The translations under genes and the position numbers were made by a program. The notes beneath the pieces are model-generated. The model searched no databases. It saw only the letters and a program-made list of their open reading frames with translations, and was not told the DNA's origin. From an uncultured Litoreibacter sp. (GTDB lineage Bacteria > Pseudomonadota > Alphaproteobacteria > Rhodobacterales > Rhodobacteraceae), in assembly GCA_947494435.1 (NCBI GenBank), contig CANLUY010000001.1, positions 543,501 through 607,500 on the forward strand: a DNA stretch of 64,000 nt, written 5' to 3'. Positions 50,941 to 59,841 of this stretch are shown in pieces (position 1 is the stretch's first letter; each line of letters starts with the position of its first letter).

Positions 50941-51869
50941 GCCTTCAGATAGGCATCAGCACATCTTAGGGCGCGCTCCGCATAGAAGCGCTGCCTCGGA
51001 TCATCGGGTTTCGCGCGTGAAATAATCCAGCCACAAGAGGCCATGCTGCGAAGCATCACGAATAACGGCATAAGGTCTGTGGAACAGCCGTAGCCAGCGC
51101 ACAAAGCTTCGCTAAGATCGGTTAAGTGAGGGTCTTCGGCGTGCTGGATCAGGGCGGTGCCAAGATCGTAGGCTCTGTAGCCGGTGCCACTATCATCGAA
51201 GTCGATGACGTACAGCCCATCCGAGTTCTTCAGCACGTTTTCCTGAAGGAGATCCGCATGGATCAAGCCTTCGCCTAACTCTTTGATATCATTTAAATGC
51301 TGCGCAGCATTTTTGCGCGCATGCTGCAGCTTTTCTTGCTCGGATTTGGTCAGCGACGGGTTCTGCCAGAAGCGACCCCAATGCGGAGATTCACCTAAGA
51401 GCGCATCGGCGTTCCAACTGGGCCGCGTGATGTCATCCGTGGCACATTGATCGGTCAGATCGTGCATGGTTTTGATCAGCGCGCCGAGCTGTTCGTAGAT
51501 CGCGTATTGCACTGTCCGGGTGCCGGCGAAAGGCGCGCCATTCTCCCCAATAGGGTCTGCATCAATCCACGTCACGACGCTGACATGTTGATTGTTTTCC
51601 ATCGCAACAGTCGAGCGGCCATCTTGCGTGCGCAGCGGCATTGGGCAGGGAAAGCCCTTTTCTGCCAGCCGTTCCGTCCAAAGCACTTCCGAGGCAATTG
51701 CTTCGGGCGATTGATAGCCGGGGCGGTGCAAACGCAACGCGGCGCGTGCGCCGTTTCTCAAATGGACCTCACAGACGGCATTTTCGCGATCGCGGATCAG
51801 GCGCGGTGGCTTGGCCAAACCGCCCCAATGTTCTGCCGCTTGGTGTGCGAGGGTGGTGACGTCAGTCAT
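50937..51869 (-). CDS. APH/homoserine-kinase-like phosphotransferase
   Basis: LIHADLLQENVLKNSDGLYVIDFDDSGTGYRAYDLGTAL catalytic loop; start MTDVTTLAHQ overlaps the aminotransferase 3' end. Confidence 0.85.
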   Translation of the reverse strand: MTDVTTLAHQAAEHWGGLAKPPRLIRDRENAVCEVHLRNGARAALRLHRPGYQSPEAIASEVLWTERLAEKGFPCPMPLRTQDGRSTVAMENNQHVSVVTWIDADPIGENGAPFAGTRTVQYAIYEQLGALIKTMHDLTDQCATDDITRPSWNADALLGESPHWGRFWQNPSLTKSEQEKLQHARKNAAQHLNDIKELGEGLIHADLLQENVLKNSDGLYVIDFDDSGTGYRAYDLGTALIQHAEDPHLTDLSEALCAGYGCSTDLMPLFVMLRSMASCGWIISRAKPDDPRQRFYAERALRCADAYLKA

Positions 51870-53133
51870 ACGATGTCTCTGCCAGCACATGTTCCAGCGT
51901 GTCGATGGCAAGATCAGCATTGGCTTGGCTGAACGGCATGGGCGGGCGCATTTTGAGCGTGTTCATGTGGCGGCCTATCCGGTTCATCAAGATGCCATTG
52001 GCGACCATGCCTTCAACGACTTGCGCGGCGAATTCTGTGGCCGGGTTGCCGTCTGGGGTCATGAATTCGATGCCAAAGAACAACCCGTTCCCGCGCGCCT
52101 CCGCTTTCAAGGGATGGCTGATTTTGTGCAAACGCTCCAGCGCATAGCGCCCGACCTTGTCTGCGTTGGCCTGTAAGTCGTCCTGCTCAATCACATCAAG
52201 CGTCGCCATCGCGGCAGCACAGCTGACGGGGTTGCCGCCGAATGTGTTAAAATAGCCAAACGCTTCGCGGAAGGCTTTCATGATATCGGGGCGCGTGATC
52301 GTCGCGGCGCAGGGGTGGCCGTTGGCCATGGGCTTGCCGATGGTGACGACATCGGGGGCGAAACCTAACCAATCATGCCCCCAGAAATGCGCGCCTAGAC
52401 GACCGAAACCCGGTTGCACCTCGTCGCACAGGATCAGGCCATGGGCGGCTTTGATGGCTTTAACCGTTGGGTCGAGGAAGCCCGGTGCGACGGTGGGGAT
52501 GCCTTCGTTCGCGAAACTGGGGCAGAGCATCATGCCCGCGAAGCCGTGACCGCTGGCTTCCAGTTCTTGGATCGCTTGGGCGACGTTATCGGCGAAGGCT
52601 TGGGCTTGGTTTTCCAGGGTGCCGCCGACGGGTTCCACCGAATTCGGGGCGGGGACCAGACGGATATTGCTGGGATAGCCGCCAATGGGTGGCCTGCGGG
52701 TGGACAGCTGCGAGGTGGCCGCCGTGTTGCCGTGATAAGTGTTGTCGGTGGCGATGAAGCCGGTTTTGCCGGTGACGGCTTGGGCCATGCGCAGGGCAAT
52801 ATCGTTCGCCTCAGACCCCGTGCAGACCATGATGAGTTGGGACAGATCGTGGTTAAGTGTGGCCGTTAAGCGCTCGCTATAGTCAAGGATGCCCTCGTGC
52901 AGATAGCGCGTGTGGGTGTTGAGCGTGCTGGCCTGTTTGTTGATCGCTTCGACCACATGCGGGTGGCAATGCCCGACATGGGGGACGTTGTTGTAGCAAT
53001 CGAGATATTTACGGCCATCTGCATCCCACAGCCAGACCCCTTCCCCTTTGACGATATGGACGGGATTTTCATAGAATGTCGGCACATTTGGACCAAGCGC
53101 GCGGTCGCGGCGTGCCAAAAGATCAGTCGTCAT
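51862..53133 (-). CDS. Class III PLP aminotransferase/phospho-lyase family
   Basis: YLDCYNNVPHVGHCHPHVVEAINKQ; CTGSEANDIALRMAQAVTGK; LILCDEVQPGFGRLGAHFWGHDWLGFAPDVVTIGKPMANGHPCAA. Confidence 0.92.
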   Translation of the reverse strand: MTTDLLARRDRALGPNVPTFYENPVHIVKGEGVWLWDADGRKYLDCYNNVPHVGHCHPHVVEAINKQASTLNTHTRYLHEGILDYSERLTATLNHDLSQLIMVCTGSEANDIALRMAQAVTGKTGFIATDNTYHGNTAATSQLSTRRPPIGGYPSNIRLVPAPNSVEPVGGTLENQAQAFADNVAQAIQELEASGHGFAGMMLCPSFANEGIPTVAPGFLDPTVKAIKAAHGLILCDEVQPGFGRLGAHFWGHDWLGFAPDVVTIGKPMANGHPCAATITRPDIMKAFREAFGYFNTFGGNPVSCAAAMATLDVIEQDDLQANADKVGRYALERLHKISHPLKAEARGNGLFFGIEFMTPDGNPATEFAAQVVEGMVANGILMNRIGRHMNTLKMRPPMPFSQANADLAIDTLEHVLAETSYD

Positions 53134-53545
53134 AGTCTACTTTGCCCCGCAGGCTTTTGACCTCGCCGCGTTGTTTCTTTGCGGCGATGCGGCGTTTCTT
53201 TGACCCCAATGTGGGACGGGTGGCGATCCGGCGTTTGGGTTTGTGAAGGGCGGCAAGGATCATGTCACGCAGGCGTTTTTCAGCCAGTTCGCGGTTGCGG
53301 GCTTGGCTGCGTGTGTCTTGCACTTGGATGATCAGGGCGCCTTCATTGGTCCATTTGCGACCTGCGATGCGTTTCAGGCGGGTTTTGACGGGTCCGGGCA
53401 GGTTCGGGGACCGCTCCGCCTCAAAACGCAGCTCAACGGCAGTTGAGACCTTGTTGACGTTCTGCCCGCCGGGGCCGGAGGCGCGGGTGAACTGTTCGGT
53501 GAGTTCCCAATCTTCGATGGTGATTTGGTCATTGATACGGATCAT
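53123..53545 (-). CDS. arfB: Peptidyl-tRNA hydrolase ArfB (ribosome rescue factor)
   Basis: EQFTRASGPGGQNVNKVSTAVELRF GGQ motif; basic C-terminal tail KPKRRIATRPTLGSKKRRIAAKKQRGEVKSLRGKV. Confidence 0.95.
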   Translation of the reverse strand: MIRINDQITIEDWELTEQFTRASGPGGQNVNKVSTAVELRFEAERSPNLPGPVKTRLKRIAGRKWTNEGALIIQVQDTRSQARNRELAEKRLRDMILAALHKPKRRIATRPTLGSKKRRIAAKKQRGEVKSLRGKVDYDD

Positions 53546-53577
53546 ACCGGCACCGTAAGTGGGCTTGCGTCAAAGAG

Positions 53578-53605
53578 AAAGGGCCGCTGACAGCGCAGCG
53601 ACCCT
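53578..53605 (-). terminator. Intrinsic terminator-like hairpin upstream of arfB
   Basis: Minus strand AGGGTCGCTG-CGCTGT-CAGCGGCCCT followed by TTCTCTTT. Confidence 0.6.
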
Positions 53606-53677
53606 TCCGAGATCTGATGGAGGCGGGGTCAAGTGGTTGTTTGACCTGATACCTCGGTGTGGTTCAGGGGACTGCCC

Positions 53678-53734
53678 CTAAAAGCGCACCTCCGTACCTT
53701 GCTTAACACCTTGCTCCAATATCACTCTAGACAT
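53678..53734 (-). CDS. 18-aa small ORF with strong Shine-Dalgarno upstream of arfB
   Basis: AAAGGAGGTGTCC-ATG; MSRVILEQGVKQGTEVRF*; immediately followed by the AGGGG-CAGT-CCCCT hairpin. Confidence 0.5.
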   Translation of the reverse strand: MSRVILEQGVKQGTEVRF

Positions 53735-53908
53735 GGACACCTCCTTTCTCTGGTTGCTGTTGAGAATGATGGTGCCACATCTTGTGCATAACTCAAGCAT
53801 TTTTTGAGGCGAGCCAGAGAAAACTTATCAGGCGGCGAATTGGTGCCGTGATTTCACTGGCATTCATAAAACGTTCATATTTTGCGCAGAAGGTTGAGGT
53901 TTGGAGGC

Positions 53909-54742
53909 TCAGGCTTTTCGCAAACCAAGTATCTCCCGCGCCTGTTTGGGCGTGGCAACAGGGCGCGCGTATTTCTCGCAGACCTCAACGGTGCGCGTGA
54001 CAAGCGCTGCGTTGGAGGGGGCCAAATTGGCTTTGTCGAGCCGGATATTGTCTTCCAAACCTGTCCGTGCATGACCGCCGGAAGAGATGGCCCAGTCATT
54101 CAAGGCAATCTGATTGGGGCCGACCCCTGCCGCGCACCATGGGGCATCCACACCGAACAGGCGGTGGACGGTTTCCACGTAATAGTCGAACACGTTGCGA
54201 TCAGCGGGCATGGCGTTCTTGACGCCCATTACGAATTGCACGTATGGCGTTCCGGCGAGTTGGCCGCGATCGGCCATGAGCTTTGCCATGTGGATGTGGC
54301 TCAGGTCAAAAGCCTCGATCTCGGGCTTGACGTCATATGCCAACATCTCGGACGCGAGCCAATCGACAAGATCAGGTGGGTTTTCGTAGACCCGCGTCGG
54401 GAAATTGTTGGACCCGACGGCGAGCGAGGCCATATCTGGACGCAAAGGCAGCATGCCCCCGCGTTCCTGCCCCGCGCCAGAGCGCCCGCCCGTGGACAGC
54501 TGGATAACCATCTCAGGGCAATGCGCCTCGATCCCTTCTTTGAGGCGCGCGAAAAGATCCGGATCGCTGCAGGGCGTCTCATCTGCGTTGCGCACATGGC
54601 AATGCGCGATAGAGGCCCCGGCCTCGAACGCCTCATGCGTGCTTTCGATTTGCTCAGAGACGGAAATCGGCACGGCGGGATTGTCGGCTTTGCGCGGGAC
54701 GGAGCCGGTGATCGCGACGCAGATAATGCAAGGTTGGGACAT
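53909..54742 (-). CDS. Beta-keto acid cleavage enzyme (BKACE, DUF849)
   Basis: ITGSVPRKADNPAVPISVSEQIESTHEAFEAGASIAHCHVRNADETPCSD; IQLSTGGRSGAGQERGGML. Confidence 0.93.
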   Translation of the reverse strand: MSQPCIICVAITGSVPRKADNPAVPISVSEQIESTHEAFEAGASIAHCHVRNADETPCSDPDLFARLKEGIEAHCPEMVIQLSTGGRSGAGQERGGMLPLRPDMASLAVGSNNFPTRVYENPPDLVDWLASEMLAYDVKPEIEAFDLSHIHMAKLMADRGQLAGTPYVQFVMGVKNAMPADRNVFDYYVETVHRLFGVDAPWCAAGVGPNQIALNDWAISSGGHARTGLEDNIRLDKANLAPSNAALVTRTVEVCEKYARPVATPKQAREILGLRKA

Positions 54743-54750
54743 GGGACGCC

Positions 54751-55353
54751 TTAGATATCAAAAAATACGGTTTCGTTCGGACCTTGGAGGTGGATGTCGA
54801 ATTGGTAGCTGCCCGCATCCGCTTTCTTGGCAATTAGCGTTGCCGCACGGTTTGGGGGTGTGATCTGCGTCAGGATCGGATCTGTGGCATTGGCGGTTTC
54901 ATCCTCGAAATAGACACGGGTGTGAAGCCCGATATTGATGCCGCGTGCGACGATCCACATGGTGATATGGGGCGCTTGCATTTGCCCGTCATGCCACGGA
55001 ACCGGACCGGGTTTCACCGTGTCGAACTGGAAGCCACCAGTTGTCATATCGGTGGCCGCCCGCCCCCAGCCGAGGAAGTTTGGATCAGCCACACCCCGGG
55101 TTTCGTTGGCGGAACGGAACAGGCCCGCCGCGTCAGCTTGCCAAATCTCGATCAACGCATCGCGCAAGGGCGTCCCTTCCCCGTCGAAAACGGTGCCTCG
55201 CAAAGTGATCTCTTGCCCCTGTACCGGACCTGTTTTCATTGAGGCGCCAAGGTCCCCTTGATAGATCGCGATCCCGCTGGCGTTGGGCGTGCATCCGATA
55301 TGGACGTATGGCCCCGCCGTCTGGCTGGGTGTTTCGGGTGCTTGGCTCATCAC
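54751..55353 (-). CDS. pcaG: Protocatechuate 3,4-dioxygenase alpha subunit
   Basis: TPSQTAGPYVHIGCTP; GTPLRDALIEIWQADAAGLF; HITMWIVARGINIGLHTRVYFEDE. Confidence 0.95.
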   Translation of the reverse strand: MMSQAPETPSQTAGPYVHIGCTPNASGIAIYQGDLGASMKTGPVQGQEITLRGTVFDGEGTPLRDALIEIWQADAAGLFRSANETRGVADPNFLGWGRAATDMTTGGFQFDTVKPGPVPWHDGQMQAPHITMWIVARGINIGLHTRVYFEDETANATDPILTQITPPNRAATLIAKKADAGSYQFDIHLQGPNETVFFDI

Positions 55354-56072
55354 ATCCCGTCCTTCAGATTTTCGAAATAGGTCTGGTTTCGCCCGCGCAG
55401 AACCATATCAAATTTGAACGCACGCATATCCATGTGAATGGTGCGTTCCATATCAAGGCGTGCTGTCAGCGCATCAACGGCGCTTTGGTCTTTGACCACG
55501 CCCAAGATCGGGCAGAGCGGGATATGCGGATCGCCCTCGAAATACATCTGCGTGATCAGGCGTTGCGCAAAACCCTGCCCAAAGAGAGAGAAATGGATAT
55601 GCGCCGGACGCCAATCATTACCGCCATTCGGAAACGGGTAAGGCGCGGGTTGAATGGTTTTGAACTGATAGGCACCATCCGGCCCCGTAATTGTGCGCCC
55701 GCAGCCGCCAAAGTTAGGATCAAGCGGCGCGATATAGCCTTCGTTTTTGTGCCGATACCGACCGCCAGCGTTGGCTTGCCAACATTCAATCAGTGCACCC
55801 GACACGCCCCGGCCGTTCTGATCCAGAAGACGCCCATGCACGAGGATGCGCGGGCCGATCGCACTTTCGCCTTCGGCGGCATGGTTGAGGATCAGATCAT
55901 TGTCGAGCGGACCAAGGATGTCATGGCCAAAAACGGGCGACGTTTCTTCACTGAGGCTGGTTGGGAAGGACAGCAAAGCGGATTGCGGGCTGCGCGCGAG
56001 GCTGGAGCGGTAGCTTGGTGTCAGCGCAGGTGGCTGCCAATCGCGGTCGCGTGGAAGGTATGATCCTGTCAT
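55350..56072 (-). CDS. pcaH: Protocatechuate 3,4-dioxygenase beta subunit
   Basis: RILVHGRLLDQNGRGVSGALIECWQANAGGRYRHKNEGYIAPLDPNFGGCGR; RPAHIHFSLFGQGFAQRLITQMYFEGDP. Confidence 0.96.
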   Translation of the reverse strand: MTGSYLPRDRDWQPPALTPSYRSSLARSPQSALLSFPTSLSEETSPVFGHDILGPLDNDLILNHAAEGESAIGPRILVHGRLLDQNGRGVSGALIECWQANAGGRYRHKNEGYIAPLDPNFGGCGRTITGPDGAYQFKTIQPAPYPFPNGGNDWRPAHIHFSLFGQGFAQRLITQMYFEGDPHIPLCPILGVVKDQSAVDALTARLDMERTIHMDMRAFKFDMVLRGRNQTYFENLKDGM

Positions 56073-56449
56073 AGATCGACGCCGAGTTCTTTGTAGGTTT
56101 GCTTCGCCAGCTTAATCGCGTGATTGGCTTTAGGCACACCCGCGTAAACAGCGACATGCAGAAAAGCCTGCATCACATCCTGCGGGCTGGCACCCGTATT
56201 TTGCGTTGCACGAATATGCATCGGGATTTCTTCGAAATTACCGGTCGCCGCGAGCAGTGCGAGCGTCAGCATGGAGCGTTCCCTGTGCGGGATCGTGTCA
56301 TCTGCCCAGACCGTGCCCCACGCGCCTTCGGTGATCAGGGCTTGGAACGGCTCATCAAACGCGGTTTTCGCAACCTCTGCCCCGTCGACATGCGCGTCGC
56401 CGAGCACTTTGCGCCGGACGGACATGCCTGCGTCTTGCCGTTCGCTCAT
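56069..56449 (-). CDS. pcaC: 4-carboxymuconolactone decarboxylase
   Basis: VRRKVLGDAHVDGAEVAKTAFDEPFQALITEGAWGTVWADDTIPHRERSMLTLALLAATGNFEEIPMHIRATQNTGASPQDVMQAFLHVAVYAGVPKANHAIKLAK. Confidence 0.95.
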   Translation of the reverse strand: MSERQDAGMSVRRKVLGDAHVDGAEVAKTAFDEPFQALITEGAWGTVWADDTIPHRERSMLTLALLAATGNFEEIPMHIRATQNTGASPQDVMQAFLHVAVYAGVPKANHAIKLAKQTYKELGVDL

Positions 56450-56910
56450 CCTCTAATCCTCAACATCTGTTTTAGGCGCCTTACCGTGGTATTTTCTTGT
56501 GAACTCTTGAGACACTTCACTGCCATCCACCAAGAATGGCAAGATACCACGTCTCAAAGATTTTCCGCGCTTATTGGCGATATCTTCGCCGTTGATGGTC
56601 ATGCGTGATGAACAGAATGTTCGACGCCCTTCCCCCCACCTGTAAGATACCTTGTCTTGCTACTCGTTTGAGCGCAGCAGCGTAAGTCCCGCGTCGATTG
56701 GGCCCCCTGTCAGTCTACTGGATAGGCTTGGACTCCTACCTTTCCAGCACAGAGCCATCTGCGCTTTCATGGTATCGCAGCATGCTGTCCATCGTTAAGA
56801 TCGCGAACAAGTGCCGGAACATGCTATTGTAGCCTTGCTTTTCGACCCCGCCCCTTCACTTTTAGGCAATGGCGTTTATTTCCGCCGCCCCTTCATAAAA
56901 GGAAACCTTC

Positions 56911-57870
56911 ATGAGCTGGAATCCGACGCAGAACCCCGAATGCCCTGCATCAGACGCGAATAGCATCGAGACATTGATCATCCCACGGGCGCGTGACATT
57001 GGCGGCTTTGAGGTGCGCCGCGCCTTGCCGTCTCCGGATCGTCAAATGGTGGGGCCTTTCATTTTCTTTGATCAGATGGGTCCTGCGGAGTTTATAAACG
57101 ATGGTGGCATCGACGTGCGTCCGCATCCGCATATCGGGCTCGGAACTGTCACGTATCTTTATGATGGTGAGTTTGAGCATCGCGACAGTCTCGGCACACA
57201 TCAGATGATTTACCCCGGTGAGGTGAATTGGATGACAGCGGGTAAAGGCGTTACACATTCTGAGCGCACCAGCGATGAAACACGGGCGGGCCGAAACAAG
57301 CTTTTCGGTATTCAAACATGGATCGCACTTCCCGAAGATCGCGAAGAGATGGACCCCGACTTCGAGCATCACAAAGAGGCAGCCCTGCCTGTTATTGACG
57401 ATGACGGCACGGTCGCGCGGCTCATTCTTGGCAACGCGTTTGGTCAGTCCAGCCCCGTGACCATGCATTCAGAAACCTTCTATCTCGACGTTGTTTTGGA
57501 GGCAGGCAAAGCGTTTCCCATGCCTGATAACCACGAGGACAGGGGCGTTTATGTCACGGAAGGCAGCGTGGAGGTCGCCGGTGACATCTTTGAAGCTGGA
57601 CGCATGATGGTCTTTCGTCCCGGCGACAGAATTTCGGTGAAAGCAGGACCGCTTGGCGCACGGCTGATGGCCCTTGGTGGCGCAACGATGAATGAGAAAC
57701 GCTATATCTGGTGGAACTTTGTGTCTTCGTCGAAGGACCGCATTGAACAAGCCAAAGAGGATTGGAAAGCAGGCGATTGGGAGAACGGCCCGTTCCGACT
57801 ACCACCTGGCGATGATGCTGAATTCATTCCGATTTCGCCGGAATTGGATAGAACCCGACCGAAAGGCTGA
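56911..57870 (+). CDS. Pirin family protein
   Basis: IGGFEVRRALPSPDRQMVGPFIFFDQMGPAEF; VRPHPHIGLGTVTYLYDGEFEHRDSLGTHQMIYPGEVNWMTAGKGVTHSERT. Confidence 0.95.
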   Translation: MSWNPTQNPECPASDANSIETLIIPRARDIGGFEVRRALPSPDRQMVGPFIFFDQMGPAEFINDGGIDVRPHPHIGLGTVTYLYDGEFEHRDSLGTHQMIYPGEVNWMTAGKGVTHSERTSDETRAGRNKLFGIQTWIALPEDREEMDPDFEHHKEAALPVIDDDGTVARLILGNAFGQSSPVTMHSETFYLDVVLEAGKAFPMPDNHEDRGVYVTEGSVEVAGDIFEAGRMMVFRPGDRISVKAGPLGARLMALGGATMNEKRYIWWNFVSSSKDRIEQAKEDWKAGDWENGPFRLPPGDDAEFIPISPELDRTRPKG

Positions 57871-57927
57871 CTACGGCAAAGGGCGATCACGGACCGCCTG
57901 ATTTCGACAAAATCGAAAAATATCTTT

Positions 57928-57969
57928 ATTAGTTCTACATCGTACTATATAGTTCTACGTAGAACTATA
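57928..57969. promoter_or_regulatory. Tandem palindromic operator upstream of the Acg-like/MarR operon
   Basis: Perfect 22-bp palindrome TATAGTTCTACGTAGAACTATA (57948-57969) plus a second copy matching 17/22 at 57928-57949, 20 bp apart. Confidence 0.8.
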
Positions 57970-57982
57970 GGAGATTTTTTTA

Positions 57983-59119
57983 ATGAACCGTAGAAACTTT
58001 CTAAAAATTGCAGGTGGTGGCGTCATTTTGGCAGCTGGTGGCACCACGCTATTTGCCACGACGCGTACCCCCGAAACTGCTTTGGCACCATGGGGTATGG
58101 CGGGCAGCTATAGCGACCCGCGCATGAATGCGCTCTCGCATGCAATTCTTGCGCCCAATCCGCATAACCGGCAGCCATGGGTCGTATGTTTGGACGGAGA
58201 AGACAGCCTGACGTTGTTCTTCGATACAGACAAACAATTGCCACACACCGATCCCTTTGACCGGCAGTTGACTATTGGCCTTGGCTGCTTTCTGGAATTG
58301 TTACGAATGGCCGCGCAGGCAGACGGGTTTGCGACCGACGTCACCCTCTTCCCAGAAGGGGAAGCTGAAGACGGCTTGGACGAAAGACCCGTGGCGCAAG
58401 TTACCTTTGCAAGCGCTGACGCGGTGGTTGATCCACTGGCGGCACATATTCTGAACCGTCGCTCGAATAAAGAACCGTATGACACGGCGCGCCCTGTTCC
58501 GCCGCAAGCCTTGGACCGCATCTTGGCCGCAGCACAGCAAACTCAACTGGGTGGCAGCATCGCTGCAGATGACATTGCTTATTGGCGCGCGCAGACCACC
58601 GAAGCGTTGATGATCGAAATTGAAACGCCACACACATATAAGGAAAGCGTTGATCTTATGCGGATCGGCAAGGCCGAAATAAACGCCAATCCTGATGGTA
58701 TCGACCTTGGTGGAGCGTTTTTTGATGCTATGAACAAAGCTGGCATTATGACCCGTGAGAGCATTTTGGACACCACGACACTGGTGCATTCCGGCGGCGT
58801 TGATGCTGTGGTCGCGAATACGCAAACGGCGATGGGGCATGTCTGGATGATCACGCAGGGCAACACCCGGCGCGATCAAATCGCGGCGGGCGCTGATTGG
58901 CTGCGGGTCAATCTCGCATGCACGGCAGAAGGTATCGCATTTCAGCCGCTCAGCCAGCTGCTGCAAGAGTACCCAGAAATGTCCGCCCTGTTCGAAGAAA
59001 CGCACCAACGGCTTGCACCCGACGGAGGGACAGTTCAAATGCTCGCGCGGATCGGTTATGGTCCGGATATACCCGTCAGCCCCCGCTGGCCTGTGGAGGC
59101 GAAAATCGCAACGACGTGA
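57983..59119 (+). CDS. Acg-family/nitroreductase-like FMN-binding protein with Tat signal
   Basis: Tat motif MNRRNFLKIAGGG; APNPHNRQPWVVCL; QLTIGLGCFLELLRMAAQADG; NRRSNKEPYD. Confidence 0.75.
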   Translation: MNRRNFLKIAGGGVILAAGGTTLFATTRTPETALAPWGMAGSYSDPRMNALSHAILAPNPHNRQPWVVCLDGEDSLTLFFDTDKQLPHTDPFDRQLTIGLGCFLELLRMAAQADGFATDVTLFPEGEAEDGLDERPVAQVTFASADAVVDPLAAHILNRRSNKEPYDTARPVPPQALDRILAAAQQTQLGGSIAADDIAYWRAQTTEALMIEIETPHTYKESVDLMRIGKAEINANPDGIDLGGAFFDAMNKAGIMTRESILDTTTLVHSGGVDAVVANTQTAMGHVWMITQGNTRRDQIAAGADWLRVNLACTAEGIAFQPLSQLLQEYPEMSALFEETHQRLAPDGGTVQMLARIGYGPDIPVSPRWPVEAKIATT

Positions 59120-59571
59120 AAAAAGAAACGGACACCGTCAGCCCAGGAGATGTTTTCGGCTATTTCACCGAACTTGGCATTATCACTCAATTGGCGACAG
59201 CCATGTTCGCCAAAAGCTTGCCTGACGGCGTCCATCCTTCTCATTTCTCTATTCTCAATCACTTGTCCCGCTTGGGGGATGACAAACCACCGGCGCGTAT
59301 CGCCTCTGCGATGCAGGTGACGAAAAACACGATGACGCATTCACTTAAAGTGCTGCAAAACAGAGGATACATCGAAGTGCGACCGGACCCTGAGGACGGG
59401 CGCGGCAAGAGAGTTTTCCTGACACCCGAAGGGCGCGCGTTTCGGGATGCCGCAATTGTGGGGGTCACCGAGTTATTTCGCGATGTTATTGGCCCGGAGC
59501 AAATCGCAATCATGCAACGCACCCATGCTGATCTCGTTGAAATGCGGAAACATCTTGATGAAAACCGCTAG
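59116..59571 (+). CDS. MarR family transcriptional regulator
   Basis: GTG start overlapping the upstream TGA (GTGA); wHTH 'HFSILNHLSRLGDDKPPARIASAMQVTKNTMTHSLKVLQNRGYIEVRPDPEDGRGKRVFLTPEG'. Confidence 0.9.
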   Translation: MKKETDTVSPGDVFGYFTELGIITQLATAMFAKSLPDGVHPSHFSILNHLSRLGDDKPPARIASAMQVTKNTMTHSLKVLQNRGYIEVRPDPEDGRGKRVFLTPEGRAFRDAAIVGVTELFRDVIGPEQIAIMQRTHADLVEMRKHLDENR

Positions 59572-59630
59572 GTGACACGGTTGATTTGGGTCAGTGATGT
59601 TCTCAGTTTCAGCGCCCTAGAAACAACGAA

Positions 59631-59652
59631 CCCCGCCGTTTAACGGGCGGGG
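59631..59652 (-). terminator. Terminator-like hairpin downstream of tRNA-fMet
   Basis: CCCCGCC-N8-GGCGGGG; U-rich tract (TTCGTTGTTT) on the minus strand. Confidence 0.65.
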
Positions 59653-59663
59653 TGTCGGTCGGT

Positions 59664-59740
<77 letters not shown>

Positions 59741-59841
59741 CCAATTTACCGAGCCCTGTACTTACGCCCCAGTCTATGAGTCTTCAATAGGGAAAGTGAG
59801 GGCTGACGCATATTTTCTTAACTCTTAAAGGCACCAGGCGG

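Noticed and set aside
53882-54754. 290-aa plus-strand ORF
   Set aside because: Antisense to the BKACE gene.
55239-56063. 274-aa plus-strand ORF
   Set aside because: Antisense to pcaH.
58301-59038. 245-aa minus-strand ORF
   Set aside because: Antisense to the Acg-like gene; no motif.
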